Assembly (NCBI RefSeq): GCF_015354735.1 | Contig: NZ_JACEFJ010000004.1 | Span: 124,001-188,000 of the forward strand | Length of the DNA stretch: 64,000 bases | Reading direction: 5' to 3' | Source: Pararhodonellum marinum | Lineage (GTDB): Bacteria; Bacteroidota; Bacteroidia; Cytophagales; Cyclobacteriaceae | Program-made: the position numbers and the translations under genes | Notes under the pieces: model-generated | What the model was told of the DNA's origin: nothing | Seen by the model: the letters and a program-made list of their open reading frames with translations, nothing else | Database searches by the model: none | Part shown: piece after piece, positions 9,209-16,816 of the stretch | How positions within the stretch are numbered: position 1 is the stretch's first letter | Layout: each line of letters begins with the position of its first letter

Positions 9209-10595
9209 AAAGCTGGTAGAAAAGATAAAGGCCTCCTTTGAACAACATCAGGAGCCTTATAACCCTCGAGAGTGGGATAAATTTTCCAAGGCTTATTTTA
9301 AACCCAAAAGGAAACCAATCTGGGTATACTGGCCTGTTTGGGTTTCTGGCATTGCGGCCAGTTTATTACTATTATTTGTGTTGTGGCCGGTTTCGGACCA
9401 ATTGGAGGAGAAAGTCTATTCCTTGGCGGATACCCTTTCTTTAGACAGTAGCAAATTTGAAGTCTTGAGACCTTCTGACGATGCCAGCAGCGCCAAGGGA
9501 GATAAATTGTCTGAAGCATTGTCGACTCTTGAAAGAGGTGAACAGATTTCCGAAACCGATTTCCCATGGATCGCTACATTGCCTGATGGGCCTTCTAAAC
9601 GGGGAGACCTATTCGCTGGAGAAAGTAAATCTATTCACAACCAAATCGGTTCTTCTAAAATTGACACGAATGTGCCTGCTTCCAATTTAGAGCAAACCAT
9701 GGAAATCCAAGGTTTGGGATTAGAACTTCCGTATCCAGACGTAGTATTGGAAGTCCCTATTTTGAACCTTGGGGCCAGTATTTTGGCTCAGGATGAAACC
9801 GATGCCCAAGATTGGATCAATAAGTGGAAAAGTGAGGATGTTTTGTCTGAAAATCAATCTTTAGATAAAAACAACAGTAATCCCATGAGGTTGGGAGTAA
9901 TGGTTTCACCACAGGCAGCCTCCACTGCCGTGTCGGGAATGAATTTCGGTGCTGGAATTATGTCTGAATTTTCCTTCAGTAGAAGATTGAAACTGGATGT
10001 GGGACTTGCCTATGCGAGACAGAATCTGGTAGCCAATGAGTTTACTACTACCGGAAGAAACCTTTCCGTCAATCTTCCTCAAGATCAAATGGTACCTATT
10101 GCTGATGCCAATGTTTCTGCCATGGGTTCTTCTGTTTATAGAGCTAACTCTCTTACCAATAACCTGATTAGAGCGGACTATGAATTGTCTTTTGCCAACC
10201 TTGATATTCCTGTGAACCTTAAATACAAAGTAGTAGATAAAGCAAACTCAGGCTTGTTTGTGATGACAGGTCTTTCCAGTATGATTTACCTGAACCAATC
10301 TACCACGGGTACCTTCAACACCAATGCGTTTGCCCTTTCTTCCCAGGAAGCCTCTTCTGGATTTACCCAAGTTCAACAGTTCTCTGCTGAATTCAGTCCA
10401 GTAGGGAACGAGAGCAGCGTTGATCTGGGCAGGATGCTTAATTTATCTATTGGCTACGAATACAGTTTAAAAAACGGGACATTCCTTTCAATCGAACCTT
10501 TTTATAAATTACCCATGGGCAACATGACTTTTGCAGAACAACAGTTTTCTATTGGAGGGCTTAACCTACGGATGAATTTCCAACTCAAAAAATAA
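9189..10595 (+). CDS. Membrane-anchored protein with C-terminal outer-membrane beta-barrel domain, putative anti-sigma
   Basis: 468 residues. Residues 1-42 form a charged cytoplasmic-type segment (KASFEQHQEPYNPREWDKF). Residues about 44-66 are one hydrophobic helix (VSGIAASLLLLFVLW). Residues about 67-232 are a Ser/Asp-rich linker. From about 233 (MRLGVMVSP) there is a PorT/OMP-like beta-barrel pattern that ends LNLRMNFQL. There is no cleavable signal peptide. It overlaps the ECF sigma gene by 20 nt. N-terminal segments like this commonly occur directly downstream of Bacteroidota sigma factors; I infer anti-sigma function from that and from the overlap. Whether the C-terminal domain inserts into the outer membrane or stays periplasmic is unknown. 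Confidence 0.8.
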   Translation: MKEQFDKKLVEKIKASFEQHQEPYNPREWDKFSKAYFKPKRKPIWVYWPVWVSGIAASLLLLFVLWPVSDQLEEKVYSLADTLSLDSSKFEVLRPSDDASSAKGDKLSEALSTLERGEQISETDFPWIATLPDGPSKRGDLFAGESKSIHNQIGSSKIDTNVPASNLEQTMEIQGLGLELPYPDVVLEVPILNLGASILAQDETDAQDWINKWKSEDVLSENQSLDKNNSNPMRLGVMVSPQAASTAVSGMNFGAGIMSEFSFSRRLKLDVGLAYARQNLVANEFTTTGRNLSVNLPQDQMVPIADANVSAMGSSVYRANSLTNNLIRADYELSFANLDIPVNLKYKVVDKANSGLFVMTGLSSMIYLNQSTTGTFNTNAFALSSQEASSGFTQVQQFSAEFSPVGNESSVDLGRMLNLSIGYEYSLKNGTFLSIEPFYKLPMGNMTFAEQQFSIGGLNLRMNFQLKK

Positions 10596-10612
10596 ACCAC
10601 AATAAATTTACT

Positions 10613-11575
10613 ATGAATCCAATGAATAAGGGGGCAATATTTGCCCTAGTGTTAGCAGTATGTTCATTTTCCTGTATGAATAGTATGGATAATGAGAACA
10701 ACCAAATCGTAGAAAGAGAAAACCAGCGTTTGAAGGAATACTTGGAAAGCAATAACCTTTCTCCTCAAATAACGGAAGCAGGGTATTATTATACCAAAGA
10801 TGAAACTTTTCCAGACGCCGACCCTATCATCAACAATTCCAGGGTAGGGATCTATTATGAAATCAAAACCCTCGATGGGAAATTAATTGACAGTCATATG
10901 GATGAGTCCAAGGATCCCGTTTTTTTTCTTCACGGGGAGCCTGGAATGGTACCTAGGGTTATCAACTTTGCGGTTGGACTGGCTAAGGAAGGTGAAAGTA
11001 TTACCGTATATGCACCTTCTCATCTGGGCTACTTTAACTATGGATATCAACAACTGATTTTACCTTACAGCAATCTTATCATTAAACTTAAAGTAGCAGA
11101 GGTTTTATCCGAGGAAGAGTGCAAAATCAAAGAGGATGACATGATTCAAGCCTACATATCTGAAAATGAACTCGAGGGGTTTGAAAAGCTATCAGATGGT
11201 ATTTATCTCAAAATAGTTGAAGAAGGAAATGCGGCTTCTGAGGTCTCCAAAAATGAGTCTTTGGTAGATTTCACTTTTTCCATTTATCATTTTAATGAGG
11301 CAAAACCATTTGCAGAGATAAAAACCGGTTCTAGTCCAGCTAGAATTGTCATTGGGGCCACTGGGAATCTTGAGTTCATGAACAAGGGGTTCAAGGGTCT
11401 AAAAAAAGGTGCCAAGGTAGAGTTGATCTCTCCCTCTCATCTTAGTTTTGGAAATACCACCCAAGTTATTCCTTTTTCGATCCGGGAAGACCTGTATGCC
11501 AAGGGATATATAAACAGCATGGCTAGACCGATGGAGCCAATATTGATGAAAGCCCATATAACTGAAGTGAAATAA
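10613..11575 (+). CDS. Lipoprotein with two FKBP-type peptidyl-prolyl isomerase domains
   Basis: 320 residues. A lipoprotein signal peptide ends at Cys21 (SFSC, followed by MNS). Two FKBP-like domains follow in tandem. The first, about residues 75-165, has VGIYYEIKTLDGKLIDS and INFAVGLAKEGESITVYAPSH. The second, about 200-320, has MNKGFKGLKKGAKVELISPSH. The repeated G-L-x-x-G-x-x-(V/I)-x-x-x-(S/A)-P-S-H block shows the duplication. Several catalytic-pocket residues of classical FKBPs appear replaced, so it may be a chaperone rather than an active isomerase. It starts 17 nt after the barrel gene, probably in the sigma-factor operon, suggesting a role in envelope protein folding. Confidence 0.82.
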   Translation: MNPMNKGAIFALVLAVCSFSCMNSMDNENNQIVERENQRLKEYLESNNLSPQITEAGYYYTKDETFPDADPIINNSRVGIYYEIKTLDGKLIDSHMDESKDPVFFLHGEPGMVPRVINFAVGLAKEGESITVYAPSHLGYFNYGYQQLILPYSNLIIKLKVAEVLSEEECKIKEDDMIQAYISENELEGFEKLSDGIYLKIVEEGNAASEVSKNESLVDFTFSIYHFNEAKPFAEIKTGSSPARIVIGATGNLEFMNKGFKGLKKGAKVELISPSHLSFGNTTQVIPFSIREDLYAKGYINSMARPMEPILMKAHITEVK

Positions 11576-11620
11576 AAAAAACACCTCCAAGATTGATTCT
11601 ACTTGGAGGTGTTTTTTTTT
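11574..11620. terminator. Bidirectional intrinsic terminator
   Basis: ACACCTCCAAG (11581-11591) and CTTGGAGGTGT (11602-11612) form a perfect 11-bp stem with a 10-nt loop, flanked by an A-run on the left and eight T on the right. It serves both the sigma/FKBP operon and the convergent LysM gene. Confidence 0.9.
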
Positions 11621-11630
11621 AAATTTAATG

Positions 11631-12122
11631 TCAAGCTTGAGGCGGAATTCTTAAAGTTTGCCCCACATAGATTTTGTCAGGGTCGGCCAGCATGGGTTTA
11701 TTGGCTTCGAAGATCACTGGATACTTCATGGCATCTCCATAATATTTTTTGGCAATTTTGCCTAAGGTATCGCCGCTCTCAACAGTGTAAAATTCAGCTT
11801 CGGGTTCCTGCACAGCCACATATAAATGATCATCAACGGTGGCAATTCCTACATTATTTCCTACTGCTAAAACAACTTTTTCCTTAGTGGATTGATCAGG
11901 AACAGTACCGGAAATGGTAGCTGTACCATCTTTTACTTTCAAGTTAAAATTATCCACTTTAAGACCCAAGGCCATAACATCCCTCGAGATTTCAGCGGCA
12001 ATTCTTCCATTGGCTGCGATAATATCTGCTTCATTTTTAGCAGCAGCTAAAGCTTTTTCCGCTTCAAGCTGTGCTGGGGTAGGTTTTTTGCCTTTGCCCT
12101 TTAGAAAACTAAATAGACCCAT
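11631..12122 (-). CDS. BON/LysM domain protein (Kbp/YgaU-like)
   Basis: 163 residues, no signal peptide. An Ala/Glu-rich N-terminus (about 1-45) is followed by a BON domain (about 50-105, KVKDGTATISGTVPDQ). A C-terminal LysM domain (about 110-160, YTVESGDTLGKIAKKYYG and DPDKIYVGQTLRIP) completes it. The architecture and length match E. coli Kbp/YgaU, a cytoplasmic K+-binding protein. K+ binding here is inferred from that family only. A palindrome in the leader and tandem CATAAAAAT units further upstream suggest regulation. It is convergent with the FKBP gene. Confidence 0.88.
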   Translation of the reverse strand: MGLFSFLKGKGKKPTPAQLEAEKALAAAKNEADIIAANGRIAAEISRDVMALGLKVDNFNLKVKDGTATISGTVPDQSTKEKVVLAVGNNVGIATVDDHLYVAVQEPEAEFYTVESGDTLGKIAKKYYGDAMKYPVIFEANKPMLADPDKIYVGQTLRIPPQA

Positions 12123-12139
12123 AGTATTGATTTTAAAAT

Positions 12140-12157
12140 TTACATTAAATAATGTAA
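12140..12157. promoter_or_regulatory. Operator-like palindrome upstream of the BON/LysM gene
   Basis: TTACATTA and TAATGTAA are 8-bp inverted arms with a 2-nt AA centre, 18-35 nt before the BON/LysM start. A tandem CATAAAAATG/CATAAAAATA follows at about 12166-12185. Regulator binding is an inference. Confidence 0.35.
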
Positions 12158-12336
12158 TTAAAATACATAAAAATGCATAAAAATACTAGTTAAGACTTAA
12201 AATTAACCAAATTTTAATGTTTAGAAAACAACTATCTATACCTATCATTTTTTTTGATCCAGAATGTATTTTCACCAAAAGTTTTTATTGTCGATTTCTA
12301 TTTAGAACTTTATTGATACACAAACCCAAATGTAAT

Positions 12337-13245
12337 ATGAGTTTTTTATTTGAATCCTTTGAAGGATGGAAAGCTTACTGTAAAAAACACGAGATGACAT
12401 TGATAGCCTCGGTTTTGGAATATGAACTAAATCAAAAAGGAAGACAAGAACCAGAAATTTGGGAGGGACTTGGCAAAGCTTACCAAGTCATGAAAGAAGC
12501 TGTGGATACCGGTCTGAGAGAAGATATGGTTTCTAAATCAGGCATGATCAACAATGGAGCGAAAAAGGTATTTCAACACCCTTTGGCTGTGCTTTCACCC
12601 GAATTTCAAAAGTTGATATCCAGGGCTTTGGCAGCAAAAGAAGTCAATTCTTGCATGGGAAGGGTAGTAGCGGCACCTACAGCCGGAGCATCAGGCATCC
12701 TTCCAGGCACTTTGTACACCCTTCAGGAAATCCATGATTTACCCGATCAGAAAATTTTGGAGGGCTTGCTAATCGGAGCGGGGATTGCCTTGATCATAGA
12801 ACAAAAGGCCAGTTTGGCAGGGGCTGTGGGAGGTTGTCAAGCTGAAACTGGTTCTGCGGCTGCCATGGCTGCCGGAGCAATCGTTTATTGCCTGGAAGGA
12901 AGCACTGATCAGATTTTCAATGCAGTGGCCATAACCATTCAATGCATGCTTGGGCTTATCTGTGACCCAGTTGCGGGGTTGGTGGAAATTCCGTGTGTGG
13001 TAAGAAACGCCAGTGCAGCTGCCATTGCCAATTCATCAGCCCAAATTGCTTTGGCTGATGTCAGCGCGGTGATACCTGTGGATGAATGCATAGAAGCCAT
13101 GGGAGAAATTGGCTCCAGTATGGAAAGTAAATACAAGGAAACAGCAATGGGAGGTCTTGCGGCTACACTCACGGGTCAACAGATATCTAAAAAGGTCTTG
13201 ATTCAAGACATAGAAATCCTACCTGATGAAGAACTACCGCAGTAA
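12337..13245 (+). CDS. sdaA: L-serine dehydratase, alpha-domain (Fe-S L-serine ammonia-lyase)
   Basis: Deaminates L-serine to pyruvate and ammonia using a [4Fe-4S] cluster. The start is set at the ATG giving MSFLFESFEGW. A longer in-frame reading exists from 12217, but its extra 40 residues are Phe/Ile/Cys-rich and unlike the family. 302 residues match a stand-alone alpha chain. Recognisable blocks are APTAGASGILPG, GGCQAETGSAAAMAAG and LICDPVAGLVEIPCV, which supply cluster Cys. No beta domain is fused and none is adjacent; a separate beta-chain gene would lie outside this window. Its 3' end overlaps the convergent exporter gene by 12 nt. Confidence 0.92.
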   Translation: MSFLFESFEGWKAYCKKHEMTLIASVLEYELNQKGRQEPEIWEGLGKAYQVMKEAVDTGLREDMVSKSGMINNGAKKVFQHPLAVLSPEFQKLISRALAAKEVNSCMGRVVAAPTAGASGILPGTLYTLQEIHDLPDQKILEGLLIGAGIALIIEQKASLAGAVGGCQAETGSAAAMAAGAIVYCLEGSTDQIFNAVAITIQCMLGLICDPVAGLVEIPCVVRNASAAAIANSSAQIALADVSAVIPVDECIEAMGEIGSSMESKYKETAMGGLAATLTGQQISKKVLIQDIEILPDEELPQ

Positions 13246-13689
13246 GTAATTGAAAAACGGTATTTTTAAAATCTCAGTGATGCTTAGTCCCAATACCATT
13301 GACCAAAATAACCCACTCGCAAACATGTAGCTGAATATTTTGGTTTTTTTTACCCCAAAACTGGTCAATACGATCGTCCCTCCAATAGGAGTGAGTAAGA
13401 GTGGTGTAAGCACGGCCACGCCACCTGCTCCAAATTTTTGCCATATCCTGATGATTCTCCTGGTTTTTGGACTAAAAGTCTTTCTTTTTTTAGTGACCCG
13501 GATGTTCCATTCGCTCCTTATCCAATCTCCTAGATAAGTAAATATCAAAACGCTGCTCATCATTCCGCTCACGGTGACCAAGACAATTTCCCAAATACTA
13601 TAGCCTAATGCCGATCCAAGTACCGGTCCGGCAATGAATTTAAACAAACAGGCAAAGTAAATTCCTAGAAATTTGATCAGGTATTCCAT
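13234..13689 (-). CDS. Small membrane protein, possible small multidrug exporter family
   Basis: 151 residues from ATG 13689. A longer reading to 13809 runs antisense-like through the upstream gene and is rejected. It has three to four hydrophobic segments (about 1-25, 28-50, 88-112, 122-145) separated by a basic loop (RVTKKRKTFSPKTRR). The GGVAVLTPLLLTPIGG block resembles the Sm_multidrug_ex family (PF06695). That assignment is tentative and the substrate unknown. Its ATG shares one nucleotide with the stop of the antiporter gene (TAATG), so it is translationally coupled in an upp/antiporter/exporter operon. The 3' end overlaps the serine dehydratase gene by 12 nt, tail to tail. Confidence 0.72.
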   Translation of the reverse strand: MEYLIKFLGIYFACLFKFIAGPVLGSALGYSIWEIVLVTVSGMMSSVLIFTYLGDWIRSEWNIRVTKKRKTFSPKTRRIIRIWQKFGAGGVAVLTPLLLTPIGGTIVLTSFGVKKTKIFSYMFASGLFWSMVLGLSITEILKIPFFNYLLR

Positions 13690-14618
13690 TACAGTAGAAA
13701 ATATAGGTACAATCCATATCCAACCAAAAGTAATCCCCCTTCCAATCTGCTGATCTTCAACCCTGTCAGCATGATTGGAAATAAGATGATGGTGAATCCA
13801 ATCATCCATAAAAAATCTGTTTGAAGAAACAGGTCAGATACCTCAATCGGCTTTACTATGGCCGTGATTCCGATAATCGATAGTACATTCATCAAATTGC
13901 TTCCGAGAATATTTCCCAAGGCTAAATCTGTTTCTTTCTTTAATGCTGCCAATACAGATGTGGCCAACTCAGGAAGGCTAGTACCTATGGCTATAATAGT
14001 CACACCGATAACCCTTTCGCTAATACCATAAATTTGGGCAATTTCCACAGCACTTTCAACAGCTAAATCCGAACCAAAATACAAGCCTACTATACCGATG
14101 AGAACAAGAATTATTGCTTTGGCCAAGGGTGCTTTTTTTAGTTTTTCTGCATCCTCAGGGGACAATTCAGGATCGGTATTTTTTATTTTTTTGAAGAAAT
14201 ATAGATTAACCAAGACGAATAAAATGACTAAAACAATTCCTTCAATCAAAGAGATGATTCCATTGTAGGCAAGGCCATAAAACAGCAAAGTAGTTAGTAA
14301 AGTAAAGGTGTAATCCAGTTTTATGACGGTTTTGGGAAATACTATCGGGAAGAGTAAAGCACTGATACCTAATACCAAAGTGATATTCGAAATGTTGGAA
14401 CCAATGACATTTCCAATGGCAATATCACTTGTTCCCTTAAGTGCAGCAGTTACGCTGACCAAAAGCTCTGGGGCGGAAGTACCAAAAGCAACTACAGTTA
14501 AACCAATCAAACCTGCGCTCAAGCCCAGTTTAGCTGCAATGCTCGAAGCCCCATCCACTAGGAATTTGGCTGATACAAGCAGTAATGCCAAACCTAAAAA
14601 CAGATAAAAATATACCAT
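13689..14618 (-). CDS. Calcium/sodium antiporter (CaCA family, YrbG-like)
   Basis: 309 residues, about ten membrane segments. Both alpha-repeats of the CaCA family are present. The first has GTSAPELLVS with GNVIGSNISNI; the second has GTSLPELATS with GNILGSNLMNV. The ion-coordinating Glu residues of the two GTSxPEL motifs are intact. It exchanges Ca2+ or another cation for Na+ across the inner membrane. It begins 5 nt after the upp stop and overlaps the downstream exporter gene by 1 nt. A second antiporter of the same family is at 47915-48883. Ion specificity cannot be read from sequence alone. Confidence 0.94.
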   Translation of the reverse strand: MVYFYLFLGLALLLVSAKFLVDGASSIAAKLGLSAGLIGLTVVAFGTSAPELLVSVTAALKGTSDIAIGNVIGSNISNITLVLGISALLFPIVFPKTVIKLDYTFTLLTTLLFYGLAYNGIISLIEGIVLVILFVLVNLYFFKKIKNTDPELSPEDAEKLKKAPLAKAIILVLIGIVGLYFGSDLAVESAVEIAQIYGISERVIGVTIIAIGTSLPELATSVLAALKKETDLALGNILGSNLMNVLSIIGITAIVKPIEVSDLFLQTDFLWMIGFTIILFPIMLTGLKISRLEGGLLLVGYGLYLYFLL

Positions 14619-14623
14619 ATTGA

Positions 14624-15274
14624 TTAAAGTTTAGGACCAAAGGCCAAGTCTCCGGCATCCCCCAAACCAGGTACTATATAGGCTTTTTGGTTGAGGCCTG
14701 TATCAAGCGCCCCGATCCAAAATTCATGAGGTAAATCTAGGTTGTCTTTGATGAATTTAATGCCTTCAGGCGCTGCAATGATTGCCATGATGTGGATCTT
14801 TTTGGGCCTTCCATGAGTAATCAATTGATCAATGCTTTTCATAAAGGATTTTCCTGTAGCCAACATCGGATCCACCAAGATCAACTCTCTACCCTCAATG
14901 GAAGGAGCGGCCAGGTAATTTAGTGCAATTTCAACTTCAGGGTTGTCATCCTGATGGGTCTTTCGAAACGCGCCAATGAAACCGGCATCTGCTTTGTCAA
15001 AAAAGTCCAATACGCCACTAAAAAAAGGCATGGCAGCTCTTAAAACCGAAATGATAACAGGTTGGTGCTGAAGCTTGCCAATGTTCATTCCTTCTAATGG
15101 AGTTTCAATGCTAACAGGCTGAAAATCCATGGATTTGGAGGCTTCATAGGCAAGGATCTGTCCCAACCTTTCTAGGTTTTTTCTAAACCTTAGCCTGTCA
15201 CTTTGGACAGATATGTCACGGATATCTGCAAGAAATTCGTTGGCTATAGAATCATGTTGGTTGAGGATGAACAT
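14624..15274 (-). CDS. upp: Uracil phosphoribosyltransferase
   Basis: Makes UMP from uracil and PRPP (pyrimidine salvage). 216 residues. The PRPP-binding loop is ELILVDPMLATGKS (about 130-143). The uracil-binding C-terminus reads YIVPGLGDAGDLAFG. An SVLRAAMPF block near residue 79 is also family-typical. It is the first gene of a minus-strand operon with the CaCA antiporter and a small membrane protein; the functional link between them is not obvious. It lies 20 nt beyond the ompA-type gene's terminator, so its own promoter must be close to or within that hairpin region. Confidence 0.97.
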   Translation of the reverse strand: MFILNQHDSIANEFLADIRDISVQSDRLRFRKNLERLGQILAYEASKSMDFQPVSIETPLEGMNIGKLQHQPVIISVLRAAMPFFSGVLDFFDKADAGFIGAFRKTHQDDNPEVEIALNYLAAPSIEGRELILVDPMLATGKSFMKSIDQLITHGRPKKIHIMAIIAAPEGIKFIKDNLDLPHEFWIGALDTGLNQKAYIVPGLGDAGDLAFGPKL

Positions 15275-15293
15275 GGGATCAAAGTTTTTGGAC

Positions 15294-15328
15294 TAAAAAA
15301 AGCCCGATCTGGGGAGACCGGGCTTTTA
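15294..15328 (-). terminator. Intrinsic terminator of the OmpA-family gene
   Basis: AAAAGCCCG pairs with CGGGCTTTT, with an inner TCT/AGA extension across an A-C mismatch and a GGGG loop. The run of A on the left gives a T-tract on the minus strand. It lies 19 nt beyond the stop of the OmpA-family gene. Confidence 0.85.
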
Positions 15329-15346
15329 AATATTATTTTGTTTGAA

Positions 15347-16630
15347 TTATTGTACTTCGAAACTGGCTCTTCTGGCAAGTTGTCTTGCGTCAGCAGATTT
15401 TTTATCTACACTGGTATCTTCTCCATACCCTTTATAAGAGATTCTGGAAGCATCTATTCCTGAAGCGATCAAAAGATCATATACTGCTTTAGCTCTTCTC
15501 TCAGATAACTTCATGTTGTAGTCTTCAGGTCCGATTTCGTCAGCATAACCTTTTACTTCTACATTGACTCCTGGATTTCTTTTTAAGAAATTGGCCACAT
15601 AGTTTGCAGCAGAGGCAGAGTATCCAAGTGGTTTGGCAGAATCAAATGCGTAGTAAACATTTACATATCCGTCATTGATAGCTTGTTTGAAGTAGTCGAT
15701 CTCTTTAACTTCTTCTTCGTAAGGACAGCCATCGTTGGCAGCTGGACCAGGCAAGAAAGGACATTTGTCAAGGTGATCAGGAATTCCATCTCCATCAGAA
15801 TCCAACGTTCTACCTCTAGCATCTACTCTAGCGCCTGCAGGTGTGTTGGGCTCTTGATCCAAATAATCAGGGATACCATCACCGTCAGAATCTTTCAACA
15901 TGTCCTTGATCTCACCGATCTGCTGAGCAAGTTCATCCTTGGTAGCATACTTAGACTCTCTTAAATACCAGTCGGCATGAGTAACTTTACTTCCTAGGTA
16001 GAAATTCAAACCTAGTGTACCAGTCCACCAAACACCGTTGGCACCGTAGTAGCCGTTATCTGTTGCAGGAGTAATCTCAGATGCACCATCGAAGGCAACA
16101 TCTTGACGACCGTTGATAATTGTACTGACGTCACCTACAAGGGCAACTCTGTTTCCAAGTTTAACTTGTAGCGTTAAACCAGTGATGAAATTGTAATTGT
16201 CGTCTCTTTCCTGAAACTGATTTCTTTGCGGAGTGATACTGCCCCAACCCGCACCAAAATGACCCAATACATTGAAGGTCCTGGTGAAGGTTTCCCAACT
16301 CATGATCCTGCCCAAATTGGCAACACCCTGAATGTTCAGGCGATTGTAACTGGTTTCAAATTGAGCTGCTTGAGCAGCATCATTAGAACTTCTAAAAGTT
16401 CCAAAACCATAATCCAGTTTTAAACCAAATTTTTCGTTGAGCATGTATCTGACACCTAAGTCAGCATGACCAAGTCTGAGACTAGGAGAGAAAAACCCGG
16501 GCGTCATGGGAGCCATGGGCTTATTAAAGCCTCCATTTACATCGATGGACCACTTGTTGAAGTCGTCCTGGGCATTGGATAGAAATGCCAATGCACCAAC
16601 TAATAACGTTGATAGTAATAATTTTTTCAT
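15347..16630 (-). CDS. OmpA-family outer-membrane protein with TSP type-3 repeats
   Basis: 427 residues from the ATG at 16630; a TTG seven codons earlier is less likely. Signal peptide about 1-20 (LLLSTLLVGALAFLSNA). An N-terminal beta-barrel spans about 25-215. Calcium-binding thrombospondin type-3 repeats DSDGDGIPDYLD and DSDGDGIPDHLDKCP lie at about 240-300. The OmpA peptidoglycan-binding domain is C-terminal (FDSAKPLGYSASAANYVA, then VKGYADEIGPEDYNMKLSERR). It should link the outer membrane to the cell wall and be abundant. A -7 box lies 77 nt upstream (70-80 nt leader), and a strong terminator follows. Confidence 0.95.
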   Translation of the reverse strand: MKKLLLSTLLVGALAFLSNAQDDFNKWSIDVNGGFNKPMAPMTPGFFSPSLRLGHADLGVRYMLNEKFGLKLDYGFGTFRSSNDAAQAAQFETSYNRLNIQGVANLGRIMSWETFTRTFNVLGHFGAGWGSITPQRNQFQERDDNYNFITGLTLQVKLGNRVALVGDVSTIINGRQDVAFDGASEITPATDNGYYGANGVWWTGTLGLNFYLGSKVTHADWYLRESKYATKDELAQQIGEIKDMLKDSDGDGIPDYLDQEPNTPAGARVDARGRTLDSDGDGIPDHLDKCPFLPGPAANDGCPYEEEVKEIDYFKQAINDGYVNVYYAFDSAKPLGYSASAANYVANFLKRNPGVNVEVKGYADEIGPEDYNMKLSERRAKAVYDLLIASGIDASRISYKGYGEDTSVDKKSADARQLARRASFEVQ

Positions 16631-16706
16631 GTGTAAAAAATTTTTTGCCAAAGATTTAAGTTGATTAATTGATAGATTCCTAGTTTTGAATACTACTTGC
16701 GTTATG

Positions 16707-16714
16707 CAAATGTA
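16707..16714 (-). promoter_or_regulatory. -7 box for the OmpA-family gene
   Basis: The minus strand reads TACATTTG (TAnnTTTG), 77 nt before the start. The leader would be about 70 nt, longer than most in this window. Confidence 0.5.
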
Positions 16715-16816
16715 TGTTTTTTATTTAGAAATATAAACATAATTTAAAATGTTTTGCGATTTCACAAAATCTACTAATTTAATTTCGTACTCACAAATCA
16801 TGCCATTCCTAAACAG

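Noticed and set aside
12217-12336. N-terminal 40-codon extension of serine dehydratase
   Set aside because: Phe/Ile/Cys-rich sequence unlike the family; ATG 12337 gives the standard N-terminus.
13690-13809. N-terminal extension of the small exporter gene
   Set aside because: It lies inside the antiporter coding region in another frame; ATG 13689 overlapping the stop is the natural start.
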